Source: Roseiarcus sp963758335 (GTDB lineage: Bacteria > Pseudomonadota > Alphaproteobacteria > Rhizobiales > Beijerinckiaceae). Taken from it: DNA of 64,000 nt. The notes beneath the pieces were generated by a model. That model had not been told where the DNA came from and did not search any database. It was given only the letters and a program-made list of their open reading frames with translations. The position numbers were made by a program, and so were the translations under genes. Positions 37,569 to 47,202 of the stretch are shown here, piece by piece. Each line of letters begins with the position of its first letter. The stretch's first letter is position 1. The stretch lies in assembly GCA_963758335.1 (NCBI GenBank), contig CAVWVF010000008.1, positions 372,001 through 436,000 of the forward strand, given 5' to 3'.

Positions 37569-37822
37569 GGGCGTTCCCGCGCAAGGCGCGCATCGAACGC
37601 CGCGCGATGTAGCCATGCGGTTCGCGTGATCCCTTGCCACTTGGGGTCCGTACACGATTTGCTCGAAACTGCACGCTAACAGGTTGGGCTCGTCCGTGCC
37701 GCCCCTGGCAGCGGTGTCGGGGAGGGGTTGGAAAGGGAAATTCCGATGACGTGTCCTCAGAAGGCCGCCGCGATACGCAAATGCCTTGCTTTTTAACCCG
37801 CTGATTTCATTCGATTGTCGGC
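37569..37822. other. intergenic, no gene seen
   Basis: Sequence between the XamI remnant and the small minus-strand gene. Frames here have no start signals or recognisable product. Confidence 0.4.
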
Positions 37823-38047
37823 TTAGCGTGCGATTTTTAACAGATCGTGTGGTGACCCCTTCATCAGCGAGAATAAGCGACCAAACATGTCCGCGCGGTC
37901 GAATTCGATGCTGACGATGCATAAGGACAGGTACATCGTCGCAGCGCGCGCATGCGTGTAGTGCTGCCCATAACGGGCTGGGGCGTCGAGAAGCATGGCG
38001 CGCTCGCTGTCGATGATCTCCTCTAGGGTCGATTGCGGATAAGCCAT
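37823..38047 (-). CDS. small hypothetical protein
   Basis: 74 residues, MAYPQSTLEEIIDSERAMLL then an HARAATMYLSLCIVSIEFDR helix. A GAGGA site lies five bases before the ATG. Looks like a helical cytoplasmic protein. Not recognised. Divergent from ParA-like gene 400 bp away. Confidence 0.55.
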   Translation of the reverse strand: MAYPQSTLEEIIDSERAMLLDAPARYGQHYTHARAATMYLSLCIVSIEFDRADMFGRLFSLMKGSPHDLLKIAR

Positions 38048-38443
38048 GTTGTCCTCGACTGTGGTTTGAAGCCCCTGTTCAAGACTCTCGACAAATCACA
38101 GAAATCAGTTCCGGATTCGCGTTTACGCGACGCGATGCGCCGCGTTGATTCGATCGAATGTCGAGAAGAAATTCTGCAGGCGCCAGAGCGCGATGGCCGC
38201 TTCAGAGACGATGTTCACAGACGCCATATTCCCCCGCGCCGCCCTGCTCCCGCGCATGGCGCAGAAACTCGCCCGAAACGGACGCGTTCCCGAGCGCGGC
38301 GAACGCGTCACAAATCTGTCGTCAATTCGTTGACCCCGCTTGCCATCGCGGCGCGCACGGCTAGCATGCGCGGAAAAGACTCACGCGGCCCGGCCTTGCT
38401 CAAGCGCTTGCTCGGCGTCAGCCGCAGCGCTTGGAGTTCAGGC
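38048..38443. other. intergenic before parA-like gene
   Basis: Open frames continue upstream of the ParA ATG, but their products (Arg/Pro-rich, no motif) look like GC-driven shadows. No gene supported. Confidence 0.4.
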
Positions 38444-39094
38444 ATGAGCAAAGTTCCGACCACCGCGGCCTTCGTCAGCCAGAAGGGCGGGGTGGGAAAA
38501 AGCACATTGGCGCGCGTCCTGGCGCTCGGCGCCATCCATCGCGGCCGCAAGACGCTGCTCGCCGACTTCGACCTCGATCAGCTGACCTGCGTCGAATGGG
38601 GCGCCTTGCGCATGCGCGCCAGCATCGAGCCCGAGATCGACGCGCGCGCCTTCAAGAGCCTCAAGAAACTGCGCAAGGACAACGGCTTCGATTTCATCGT
38701 CGCCGACACGCGCGGCCTCGCCGACGACCTCTCGACCGAGATCGCCGAGATTTCCAACGTCGTTTTCCTGCCGACCGGCGTGTCGCAGGACGACCTGAGG
38801 CCGACCCTCAACCTCGCCCGAAGGCTCGCCCGGCGCGGCGCCGAGGGGCGGCTCGTCGTCGTGCTGTCGAAGGTCGGCCGGTCGGAGACCCAGTTCAGTC
38901 GGGCGGTCGAAACCATCGAGGATGCGGGCTTCGAGCTGCTTTCGGAGCACTGGCCGCAGCGCGACGGATTCCAGAGCGACCTCGACGCCGGCCGCGCCGG
39001 CCGCGAGGCTCGCAACCCCTATCTCCGCGAGATCGCCGAGCGCATGGAGGAGGCGCTCTGGGCGCGGGCGATGAAGGCCAAGCCCCAGATGTAA
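38444..39094 (+). CDS. ParA family ATPase, no ParB partner
   Basis: 216 residues. FVSQKGGVGKSTLARVLALG is the deviant Walker A with the signature Lys; LLADFDLDQLTCVEW is the A' motif and DFIVADTRGLADDLS the Walker B region. Such ATPases form dynamic DNA-bound gradients that segregate plasmids or cellular cargo. There is no parB or centromere array beside it, so it may be an orphan from a plasmid or ICE, or position other cargo. Start at ATG 38444 places the P-loop near residue 14, as in short ParAs. Confidence 0.85.
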   Translation: MSKVPTTAAFVSQKGGVGKSTLARVLALGAIHRGRKTLLADFDLDQLTCVEWGALRMRASIEPEIDARAFKSLKKLRKDNGFDFIVADTRGLADDLSTEIAEISNVVFLPTGVSQDDLRPTLNLARRLARRGAEGRLVVVLSKVGRSETQFSRAVETIEDAGFELLSEHWPQRDGFQSDLDAGRAGREARNPYLREIAERMEEALWARAMKAKPQM

Positions 39095-39155
39095 GAGCCC
39101 GGAGGACCCTCGTCCCGACTTGTCGATTTCATCGAGAAAATGCGACGGCGGAAAC

Positions 39156-39204
39156 TAAAGCCCTTGCTTTACTGTTTGCGCCGTGATACTAAAGCATATG
39201 CTTA
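39156..39204 (+). promoter_or_regulatory. paired operators before arsR-type gene
   Basis: TAAAGCCCTTGCTTTA (39156-39171) and TAAAGCATATGCTTA (39190-39204) are two palindromes with the same TAAAGC half-site, 18 bp apart. The second contains the ATG start codon. This fits autorepression by the ArsR-type protein, with binding that would also mask the start region. Confidence 0.65.
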
Positions 39205-39554
39205 ACCATTCGGCAGCGCTCGATCTCGCCTTCCAGGCCCTCGCCGATCCGACGCGGCGGGCGATGGTCGAGCGGCTCGCGCGGGGGCCGGCTTCGGTCA
39301 GCGACCTCGCCCGGCCGCTCGCGATGTCGCTGCCGGCGGTGATGCAGCATCTCGCGGTGCTCGAGGCGTCAGGGCTCGTGCGGTCTCAGAAATCCGGGCG
39401 GGTCAGGACCTGCCGCGTCGATCCCGACGCGCTGAGCCTCGCCGAGCGATGGATCAACGACAAGCGGAGCGAATGGGAGCGCCGTCTCGACCGGCTGGGG
39501 GACTATCTCGCAACCCTCAAGAGAGAAGGAGCCTCCGATGGCCAAGACAGCTGA
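39198..39554 (+). CDS. ArsR-type regulator
   Basis: 118 residues. ALADPTRRAMVERLARGPAS, then VSDLARPLAMSLPAVMQHLA (winged HTH) and LEASGLVRSQKSGRVRTCRV. It lacks the ArsR metal Cys motif and matches the SRPBCC-linked subgroup. Overlaps the next gene by 17 bp. A GTG at 39183 is a possible longer start. Confidence 0.88.
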   Translation: MLNHSAALDLAFQALADPTRRAMVERLARGPASVSDLARPLAMSLPAVMQHLAVLEASGLVRSQKSGRVRTCRVDPDALSLAERWINDKRSEWERRLDRLGDYLATLKREGASDGQDS

Positions 39555-40503
39555 AACGAACCCGCCCCTCGATCTGCCGCCGGTACGCGTCTCGCGCATT
39601 CTGCACGCCCCGCGCGAGCTCGTTTTCAAGGCTTGGAGCTCGGCCGAGCACGTCAAGCGCTGGTTCGCGCCGACCGGCTTCACCGTGCCGCAGGCGACCG
39701 TCGACATGCGGGTCGGCGGCGCCTTCCGGGCCCTGATGCGGGCCCCCGACGGCGTCGAGCATTGGACGCGCGGAACCTTCGTCGAGGTCGCGCGCTTCGA
39801 CCGGCTCGCGCTCGACCTCGTCGTCGAGGACGCCAAGGGTCACGCGCTCTTCCGCGCCTTCACCGAAGCCCGCTTCGCCGACGCGCTCGGCGGAACGCAG
39901 CTCGACGTCACCCAGACCTACACGGTCATCGATCCGGAGGCGGCCTGGATGGCTCAGGGCGCGCCGCAAGGCTGGGCCCAGACGCTCGACCATCTTTCCG
40001 CGGAGGTTCGGCGCATGCTCACCAGCCTCGACACCGCGCGCTCCGTCGTCCATTCCGCCTTCACGCTCGAGCGAACCTATGACGCGCCGGTCGAACGCGT
40101 CTACCGGGCCCTGTCGGACGAGGCGGCCAAGGCGAAATGGTTCGGCGGCACGGAGGGCCAGTGGCGGCAGATCGAACGAGCCATGGATTTTCGCGTCGGC
40201 GGCCGCGAGCGCCTCGCGGGGCGCTGGGAGAGCGGCGTCGTCTCGACCTTCGACGCGATCTATCACGACATCGTCCCCAACGAGCGCATCGTCTACACTT
40301 ATGAAATGCATCTCGACGAGAAGAAGATTTCTGTCTCGCTCGCCACCATGCAAATCAAGGCGGCCGGCCCCGACCGCGCGACCCTGAAAGTGACGGAACA
40401 GGGCGCCTTCCTCGACGGCTACGATGACGGCGGCTCGCGCGAGCGCGGCACCGGCTTCTTGCTGGACAAGCTCGGGGCGTCGCTGACGGAAAGGGCGTCC
40501 TAG
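39538..40503 (+). CDS. two-domain SRPBCC (AHSA1-type) protein
   Basis: 321 residues made of two START-like modules, about 15-160 and 170-315: RVSRILHAPRELVFKAWSSA ... VKRWFAPTGF and HSAFTLERTYDAPVERVYRA ... AKWFGG. Each folds over a hydrophobic pocket. The pairing with an ArsR-type repressor is very common and suggests a small-molecule response. A fusion of two units is less usual. Ligand unknown. Confidence 0.88.
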   Translation: MAKTAETNPPLDLPPVRVSRILHAPRELVFKAWSSAEHVKRWFAPTGFTVPQATVDMRVGGAFRALMRAPDGVEHWTRGTFVEVARFDRLALDLVVEDAKGHALFRAFTEARFADALGGTQLDVTQTYTVIDPEAAWMAQGAPQGWAQTLDHLSAEVRRMLTSLDTARSVVHSAFTLERTYDAPVERVYRALSDEAAKAKWFGGTEGQWRQIERAMDFRVGGRERLAGRWESGVVSTFDAIYHDIVPNERIVYTYEMHLDEKKISVSLATMQIKAAGPDRATLKVTEQGAFLDGYDDGGSRERGTGFLLDKLGASLTERAS

Positions 40504-40547
40504 CGCTCGAACCAGGACGGCCGCGCCGGGCCTTGTCCCGAGCGCGG

Positions 40548-40715
40548 CTAGCCTGCGCGGCGCATCGTCCAAATCTCGCCCCTCATGTCGATGAGGTGAA
40601 ATCCACGCCGCGCGAGTTCGCTGAAGGTCACGAAATCATTGGCGTGCACGGTCACCCAGGCGTTCGGCGGCGCGTCTTGGATCTTGTCGAGGTTTCCAAC
40701 ATGAAAATGCTGCAT
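40548..40715 (-). CDS. small hypothetical protein
   Basis: 55 residues, MQHFHVGNLDKIQDAPPNAW then VTFSELARRGFHLIDMRGEI. GGAG lies six bases before ATG 40715; an ATG 12 bases upstream is also in frame. Cytoplasmic, unrecognised. Confidence 0.5.
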   Translation of the reverse strand: MQHFHVGNLDKIQDAPPNAWVTVHANDFVTFSELARRGFHLIDMRGEIWTMRRAG

Positions 40716-40888
40716 CGGGTTCTCCATCGACCTGTTGGCGTCGAGCGAGTCCTCCCTGATAGGCGGCAGGCCTATAACAGGATTTGCTGCATTGCAACAT
40801 AAAATGTTGCTCTGCACAATCCGAGAGCGCGAACGTCCCCTGCCCTGCGCGCACCGCCCTTTGCCGCCGGGGCGCCGGCGATCCCGCC

Positions 40889-42154
40889 TCAGCTGCGCGA
40901 CAAGACCTGGACGGCGCGCTCGAGCTGCGGATCGGCGCCGGCCGCGTAGCGGGAATCGAACGCGACCTCGATGGTCGGCTCGACGCCGGCCCCCTCGAGC
41001 CGCCGGCCGTCGACGACGACGTCCTCGACCGCGAGCAGCAACAGGCCCTCGTCGTCGATGAGGAACGCGGTGGCGGCGAGCACCGCGCCTTCCGTGCGGC
41101 TGCCGATGAGTTCGCCGAGGCGGTATTCCTTGAAGCCGTAGGCCAGCACCTCTTTGCCGCTCCGCGTGCCTCCGTTGATCAGCGCGGCCACCGGCTTGCG
41201 CCACTTCACCCCGACGAGGCCGGTCTCGCCGTCCCTCGCCGTCACCTTCATGGTCGGCGAATGCGGATTGAACAGATCGAGATATTGCGGCTGCGCGCCG
41301 CCCCAGCCGTCACGCAGGTCCCAGATCAGCGCGTCGGCGTCGCTGAGCGGGCCCTCGGCGATCATCTCCTCGAGCGCGCCCTGATATTGTCGGCCTGCGT
41401 AGGACCATACGTGCACGTAGCCGATGCGAGCGTTTGCGCCGGCGTTAATGACGCGGGCGGAGGCTTTCAGGCCATTCAGGAACATGGCGTTCGGATGGAG
41501 ATCGGTCGCGACGACGCCGATCGCCGTCGGCGATCCGTCGCGCGTCCGCCGGATCGACAGCGACACAGGCGCGCCGACCTTGCCGCGGAAAGATCCGACG
41601 GGCCGGAACGGGCGGTCGTCCGCCGACAAGATCTCGTCACCGAGCAGGAGACCCGCCTTATGCGCAGGGGCACCCTCGATCACCCCGGTTACGAAGGTCC
41701 GCCCCTGGTCGTCGGCCTGAGTGAAGACCCCTATGCCGGGATAGGTCACCTCGCCGTTCGGAAAGACATGCCGAAGCCCTCGGTGCTCGAGGGCGCCCGA
41801 GAAAATGTCGGCGAGCTGGTAATAGGCCGGATCGTCGAGCGTGTAATAGCGCGTGTGGGAGGCGTCGAGCATCGCGAGCATCGCATTGACGACCGCGGCC
41901 AGCTCTTCCGGCGAGCGCGCCGCCTCGGCTTGCGGCCGATAGCGCTCACGCATCGCCTGCCAGTCGAGCCCATTTAGGTGCGGATCATAGAACCGGTCGC
42001 GCACCAGCTCCCACACCTCCTCGAAAGCCGGCCGGTCCGCTTCGCCCGAGCCCTGGCCGCGCAGCTGAAACTCCGACTGAGCGCTGGCCGGCCGCGCCCC
42101 GAAGGCGAGCGAGGCCGCCGCAAGAACGAGAATCTCCCTACGCGTTGCTTTCAT
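40889..42154 (-). CDS. S41 family (C-terminal processing) peptidase
   Basis: 421 residues. Tat-like signal peptide (TRREILVLAAASLAFG, cleavage after ASA). Helical N-part (EEVWELVRDRFYDP; LDASHTRYYTLDD), PDZ domain about 130-225 (GIGVFTQADDQGRTFVTGVI ... DEILSADDRP), then the crotonase-like peptidase core (ALIWDLRDGWGGAQPQYLDL; LINGGTRSGKEVLAYGFKEY with likely nucleophile Ser; ELIGSRTEGAVLAAT). Degrades or trims periplasmic proteins from their C-termini. Substrate unknown. Confidence 0.88.
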   Translation of the reverse strand: MKATRREILVLAAASLAFGARPASAQSEFQLRGQGSGEADRPAFEEVWELVRDRFYDPHLNGLDWQAMRERYRPQAEAARSPEELAAVVNAMLAMLDASHTRYYTLDDPAYYQLADIFSGALEHRGLRHVFPNGEVTYPGIGVFTQADDQGRTFVTGVIEGAPAHKAGLLLGDEILSADDRPFRPVGSFRGKVGAPVSLSIRRTRDGSPTAIGVVATDLHPNAMFLNGLKASARVINAGANARIGYVHVWSYAGRQYQGALEEMIAEGPLSDADALIWDLRDGWGGAQPQYLDLFNPHSPTMKVTARDGETGLVGVKWRKPVAALINGGTRSGKEVLAYGFKEYRLGELIGSRTEGAVLAATAFLIDDEGLLLLAVEDVVVDGRRLEGAGVEPTIEVAFDSRYAAGADPQLERAVQVLSRS

Positions 42155-42342
42155 GGGGCCCGCCGCTTTCGGCTCCTGAGGGTTGACGCGGCCTCGCTAG
42201 GCTGAAATCCTGGCCCATGTTTGACCGCGCCGCGTGGAAACGAGATGATCGGATCTCGCCGGACGCGGCTGCCGGCTCGTGGTTCGATTCGCATCGCTCG
42301 ACCCGTCGAACCGATGGGTTCTGGCGCGCCGGGAGCGAGACA

Positions 42343-43128
42343 TTGCGCAACGTCCTGGTTAACTTCGCCATCGGCTTGGTCGCTTGCGGTCTGGCGCTCT
42401 CGCCGCCCGGCTCGCTCGCCAGGGCGCCGGCGCGCCAGGCCCTGTGGCTGACCGTCCAGGCCTGCGTCGCCGATTTCAGGCTGGTCGGGGCCGCATTTCC
42501 CTGCCTGCTGGTCGATCTGAACGGCGGCGAAGAGCGAGGATACGTTATTTTGCGCGACCCTCTCGGTCCGCCGGACACAATTCTGGCGCCGACGCGCAAG
42601 GTGGCCGGGATCGAGGACCCGTGGCTGCGGTCGCGCGAGGCGCCGAACTATTTTGCCGCCGCCTGGCGCGCGCGGCCGCTCCTCAAAGGGCCCGGCGGCC
42701 AACCCCCTGCGCCGGACGATTTTGCGCTCGCAGTCAATTCCGCGCTCACCCGCAGCCAGGACCAATTTCACATCCACCTCGGTTGCCTGGCGCCAGCCGT
42801 CAAGCGGTGGCTGCCCGCCATCGCTCCCAAGCTGCCGGTCGGCGCCTGGACGCGCGTCGGCGTCGCCACTGCGGGCTCGTCGCTGTGGGCGCTGCGGACC
42901 GGGCGGGCGGACCCTCAGGACATCGAGCCGCTTCGCCTTGCGGCCGCAGCGATGGGCGGAAAGACGAACCTGGCGCGAATGACGATCCTCGTCACCGAGC
43001 TCCGGATCGCCGAAAGCGAGGAATCGATGATCCTCGTCTCGTACGCCGGAGGGTTCGGCCGCGCCTCGGCCGAAAGCATGCTCGATCCCGTCTGTTCAGC
43101 CGGGTCGCGCGCTTACCGCTCCAATTGA
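42343..43128 (+). CDS. cdh: CDP-diacylglycerol diphosphatase
   Basis: 261 residues from TTG 42343, with GGGAG seven bases upstream and a clean signal peptide (NVLVNFAIGLVACGLALSPP ... LARA). An ATG at 42217 adds 42 residues before the signal and looks less likely. YVILRDPLGPPDTILAPTRK and LTRSQDQFHIHLGCL carry the Cdh-type HxH motif (HIT-like fold). The enzyme splits CDP-diacylglycerol to phosphatidate and CMP at the membrane. Confidence 0.82.
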   Translation: MRNVLVNFAIGLVACGLALSPPGSLARAPARQALWLTVQACVADFRLVGAAFPCLLVDLNGGEERGYVILRDPLGPPDTILAPTRKVAGIEDPWLRSREAPNYFAAAWRARPLLKGPGGQPPAPDDFALAVNSALTRSQDQFHIHLGCLAPAVKRWLPAIAPKLPVGAWTRVGVATAGSSLWALRTGRADPQDIEPLRLAAAAMGGKTNLARMTILVTELRIAESEESMILVSYAGGFGRASAESMLDPVCSAGSRAYRSN

Positions 43129-43196
43129 CCCGTGTCGGGCGCTTCACTGCCGGCGCCCCGCTCGTCAGCCGGCCGAGGCGACGTGAAGGCGCCGGA

Positions 43197-43901
43197 TCAT
43201 GCAGGCGCGCCTGCGCCGGATTCGGCCACGCGACGCTTGAAGTCGCTTGCGCCGGCGACGATGAAGCTGTTTGCGTGCTCGTAGAGAAAACGGCAGCCTG
43301 CCGCGACGAACTCCGTCACGGTCTGGCTGACGACGTGCGTGCCCGGGGTTTTGCCTGCGGCGCGGATCGACGCGCTCGCCGTCTTCACCATCGCCTTCAC
43401 CTCCGGATGATGCATCTGCGCGGCGTAGCCCATCGAATGGGACAGATCGTTGGGCCCGATGAAGAAGACGTCGATTCCCTCGACCGTCAGGAGCTCGGGC
43501 AGATTGGCGACGGCCTCGAGGGATTCGATCATCGCAACGATGACCTTGTCCTCGTGATCTTTGGGGCGGGCGTAGCGCACCGTTTCGACAATCTGGCGGG
43601 CCGCCGCCGCCGTCTCGACATGCGGCACCATGATGCCGCCCGCGCCTGCGTCCAGATAGCGGGTGATGAGGAACGGCGCGGCGCTTTCGGGCCGGACGAT
43701 CGACTGGACGCCTGCCGCGCGCGCCGCGCGGCACATATCCTGCACCCCTTCGACCGTCGCGACGCCGTGCTCGCAATCGATGAAGACCCCGTCGAAGCCG
43801 AGGCCCGCGACGAACTCCGTCAGTGACGGCTAGGGATGGTCCGGATTGAGGACGACGACCACTTCGTCCCGCTTCAGCTTGTCCTTGAAGACGTTGGCCA
43901 T
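43197..43901 (-). pseudogene. HpcH/HpaI family aldolase with nonsense codon
   Basis: Starts MANVFKDKLKRDEVVVVLNP at 43901; a TAG at 43830-43832 follows DHP, where the sense codon was probably TCG. The rest is intact: GFDGVFIDCEHGVATVEG (metal/phosphate region), GAGGIMVPHVETAAAARQIV (metal Glu region) and FFIGPNDLSHSMG. These class II aldolases cleave 2-keto-3-deoxy sugar acids to pyruvate and an aldehyde. It is the last gene of the sugar operon. An internal start at 43745 could give a partial product. Confidence 0.82.
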
Positions 43902-43913
43902 CGGCGCGTCTCC

Positions 43914-44917
43914 TCAGCCGAGCCCGAGAGAGAAGACATGGCCTGCGCCGCGAGGAAGAGGAAAATAGCGCCACGACTCTCCCCAATCGGTCGAGGAAAA
44001 GACGCCGCCGTTCTTGCTCGCGCAATGGATCTGGCGTGGCAGGCGCGGGTTGGTCGCGATGGCGAAGACCGTGCTCTTCAGCCGGCCGGGCAGCGCGGCC
44101 GCGCCCCACGTCGCGCCGTCGTCGCGGCTCATGAACAGCGCGCCCTTGTCGCCGTCGAAGTCGTTGCCGGCCCCGATCAGGATCGTGTCCGGCTCACCCG
44201 GCGCATAGCCGATCGCGCGGGAGCCCTTCTCGCGCAGCGCGGGAACCGGCAGCTTTCGCCAATTCTCCCCGCGGTCTTCGCTCCTGAACGTCCCGACGCG
44301 GGTTGTCACGGTCACGCGCGTCGGCCGCGAGGGGCTGATGGCGACGCCGTGCAAGTCGACCGCGTCCTCGACGACATAGAGGCCGTCGATCGCCCCGCTC
44401 CATGTCTTTCCCCCGTCGATGCTTCTGAGAAGGCCGCCGATCTCGAGACTGAGATAGATGTCGGAGCCGGCGCCGCCGACCGCGATGCCGGTTATCCGCT
44501 TCGGCATGTCCGGCCCGGCGGTCACGGCGGGATAGGATGCGGGCAGCGCCATTCTCGTCCAGCTCCCGCCGTCGTCCGCGCTACGAAAGAGCGCCGCCGG
44601 CTCGTATCCGGCGAAGATGACGTCGGCGTCGCTCGGATCGCGCACGAGCGACCAGACCGCGAGCTCGGGCGCGGGCGCAGGAAGCCTTCGCCAGCTCCCG
44701 CCGCGGTCGTCGCTCAGGAAGATCCCGCTCTCGCATGCGATCAGCACGCGCTCCGGCCGCCGCGGATCGGTCAGGATCGCGCGGACTTCCGGCGGCGCGC
44801 CGAAGGATCCGTCGATCGTTCCCACGCGCCGTCGTCCGCCCTCCGATAGAGCCCGGCGCTGACGAAACGTCCCTCGTCCGTGTCGCCGGCCATGCCCGCG
44901 TACAGTGTCTGCGTCAT
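43914..44917 (-). pseudogene. BNR/sialidase-type beta-propeller protein, frameshifted
   Basis: From ATG 44917 it reads MTQTLYAGMAGDTDEGRFVS, then near 44825 the frame breaks and continues in another frame as TIDGSFGAPPEVRAIL. Repeated Asp-box signatures (SDDRGGSW, SADDGGSW, SIDGGKTW, SEDRGENW, SRDDGATW, SSTDWGESW) give a six- to seven-blade propeller. No signal peptide. Lies between the cupin and aldolase genes, so a role in sugar or lactone metabolism is inferred. Confidence 0.72.
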
Positions 44918-44935
44918 CGGTCCTTCCCTGGCGTG

Positions 44936-45319
44936 TTACGCGGACGAATAGTCGATCGGCGGCGCGTCCTTCACCGCGACCGCAAAGGCAAGGCACCGGA
45001 TCGATGCGTTGGGGCTGACGGGCTTAAGACTGTGGATGGCGTTCGGCGGAATCTTCACGAGGTCGCCCTGGCGGATCTCCCGCGTCTCGTTATCGATGGC
45101 CATCACCCCGCGACCCGACAGAACGTAGTAGAATTCGAAGGTCGGATGATGGTGGGGATGGACCTCGCCGCCGCCCATGACCTCGAATTCGCTCACCAGT
45201 TCGAGATGCCCGCCGAGCGTCTCGTCGCGCATTTCGCGCGGCTTGAACAGCCACCACACCGGCACCGTGCCTTGATGCTCCGGCGACGCCGGAACGTCTT
45301 CGATCGAACGGATGTCCAT
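44936..45319 (-). CDS. cupin domain protein
   Basis: 127 residues. GGEVHPHHHPTFEFYYVLSG is cupin motif 1 (His-His-Glu metal ligands) and QGDLVKIPPNAIHSLKPV motif 2 (His). Single-domain jelly-roll, probably a metal-dependent isomerase or binding protein in the sugar pathway. 67 bp from the binding-protein gene on the same strand. Confidence 0.85.
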   Translation of the reverse strand: MDIRSIEDVPASPEHQGTVPVWWLFKPREMRDETLGGHLELVSEFEVMGGGEVHPHHHPTFEFYYVLSGRGVMAIDNETREIRQGDLVKIPPNAIHSLKPVSPNASIRCLAFAVAVKDAPPIDYSSA

Positions 45320-45386
45320 GACCGGCTCCCTGTTGATCTCGAAAGCGTTTCGGCGCGGCAGACGACGCCGCCGACGCCGATCCGGC

Positions 45387-46346
45387 TCACTTCACGTAGA
45401 CGCGGTTGGCGATCGCGACGAAGTTGTCGACGTTGGCCGGCGTGACCAGCGTGAAGGGAATGAGCAGGTCTTTCGGCAGCCTCACGTCCTTGACCGCCAG
45501 ATAGCAGCCCCAGACGCTGCCGCCGCCCTGCCCCTCCGGATCCTGAAACACGGTCGCCGCGAGCTCGCCCTTCTTGATCGCGGACAGCGTTTCCGGAAGT
45601 CCGTCGACCCCGGCCATCGGAATCTTGAGCCCGAACTGCTTCGCTGTCTGCAGGGCGCCGAGGATCATGTCGTCGTTGTTCGCGACGATGAAATCGTAGT
45701 TCTTGTTCTTGGTGAGAAGGCTCTCCGTCACGGCCTGCCCCTTGCCGCGATCATAGTCGGCGAATTGTTCGACGAACTCGATCTTTCCGCCGAGGCCGGC
45801 GCTGTTCAAATAGTTCTTCATCCCGTCGTTGCGCGCGATGTCGGTGATCTGGCCGGCGACGCCGCGCAGGTAGATTCCGCGAAGCTTGTCCTTGCCGGAC
45901 TTCTTGTAGACCCCTTCGAGGAACTGGCCGAGCTTGACGCCGGAATCGGTCTGAGCCGATCCGACGAAGGTCACATAGTCGCCCCCGCTCGCCTTGCCGT
46001 TGAACTGGACGACAGGCACGCCCTTCTTGTTCGCCGCCTGGATCGAGGCCACCGAAGCGTCGAGACTCGCCGCCTCGAAAGCCGGGCAGTTGACGCCTTT
46101 CGAAAGCATGCTTTCGACGTTGTTGAGCTCCTTGTTGGTGTCATTCACGGCGTCGGCCTCGACGCAGTTGACGTCGAGCGCCTTGCAGGCGTTCTGGGCC
46201 GCCTTCTGCAGCGCAGCGACATAGGGAAAGGCGAGATTCTGGTACGAGATTCCGATCGTCATCTTCTCCTGCGCGCGTGCTCCGCTCGCCCCGGCCGCGA
46301 GAGCGGCGCCGATGATGACGGCTGTCGAGATGAAACGCTTCCTCAT
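45387..46346 (-). CDS. sugar ABC transporter substrate-binding protein
   Basis: 319 residues. Signal peptide (FISTAVIIGAALAAGASGAR, cleavage after ARA). MTIGISYQNLAFPYVAALQK opens a ribose-type periplasmic binding fold; NYDFIVANNDDMILGALQTA and GVDGLPETLSAIKKGELAAT are the hinge and second lobe. Delivers a sugar to the membrane permease. Sits between the permease and cupin genes. The specific sugar is not evident. Confidence 0.9.
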   Translation of the reverse strand: MRKRFISTAVIIGAALAAGASGARAQEKMTIGISYQNLAFPYVAALQKAAQNACKALDVNCVEADAVNDTNKELNNVESMLSKGVNCPAFEAASLDASVASIQAANKKGVPVVQFNGKASGGDYVTFVGSAQTDSGVKLGQFLEGVYKKSGKDKLRGIYLRGVAGQITDIARNDGMKNYLNSAGLGGKIEFVEQFADYDRGKGQAVTESLLTKNKNYDFIVANNDDMILGALQTAKQFGLKIPMAGVDGLPETLSAIKKGELAATVFQDPEGQGGGSVWGCYLAVKDVRLPKDLLIPFTLVTPANVDNFVAIANRVYVK

Positions 46347-46412
46347 TTTCGGATCCTCCCTCAATTCAACAAGAACGGACACGATCGTCCTTCCTGGGCG
46401 TTCAGGGCGGCC

Positions 46413-47202
46413 TCACCACCCGTAAATCCTCATCCTGCGCCGCTTGCGCAGGACGCCGTCAAGCCAGACGGAAACGATGATGATGATGCCGACCGACATC
46501 TGCTGGATCGGCTGCGACACGTCGAGCATGACGAAGCCGTTGAAGAGAACGCCCATGATCAGCGCGCCGCGCCGCTTCCCGGTTGCCGCCGACGGCGTAG
46601 ACATAGCGGCCGAACCGGCTGTAGCCGAGAACCAGCGAGGCCGTGCCGGCGACAAGCGCCAGGACGATCACGGGGACGGGAACGCCCAACAGCAGCGATC
46701 CCTGACCGACCACGCGATAGTAGGGCTGCAGATCGTAGATCGGATTGACCCTGTACCAGACAACAAAGCCGCGGAATGCGGTGAGAGTCCCGAGAGTGAC
46801 GATCAGGGGATTGACCCCGGCGCCCGCGATCACCGCGCCGTTCAGCGCTCCGCCGAGCACCCCGACGACGATCGGGAGGAAGAAAGCGCAAGCGACGTTG
46901 GCCGGCGTCGGATCCCTCTGAGCGAACTGCCCCGAAACGGTTCCGGCGATCGCCAGTAGCGAGCCGACCGACAGGTCGATGCCGGCGGTGATAATGGTGA
47001 ACGTCATCCCGATCGCGATGATGCCGATGACCGACACCTGCAGGAGGATCAGCGCCGCATTGTCCCAGGTGCGGAATTCCTCCACGCGCAACGAGAAATA
47101 GGCGATGAGCGCGATCAGCGCGAAATAGATGCCGTAGTCCCTGAGCATCGGGAGGCTGAAGCCGGAGATCCGGTTCGGGCCGGCGGCCGCGTCATCCGAC
47201 AT
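46413..47202 (-). pseudogene. sugar ABC transporter permease with internal deletion
   Basis: N-part is typical RbsC (IGIIAIGMTFTIITAGIDLS, then VGSLLAIAGTVSG and GRYVYAVGGNREAAR). Right after this, at about 46570, the sequence jumps and shifts frame to GALIMGVLFNGFVMLDVSQP and the C-terminal end. About 85 residues (two or three membrane helices) normally between these points are absent. The transporter should be dead, although the partner genes are intact. Confidence 0.82.

Noticed and set aside
38444..39094. ParA-like gene as evidence for a plasmid replication origin
   Set aside because: No parB, rep gene, iterons or centromere repeats are visible, so an origin cannot be claimed.
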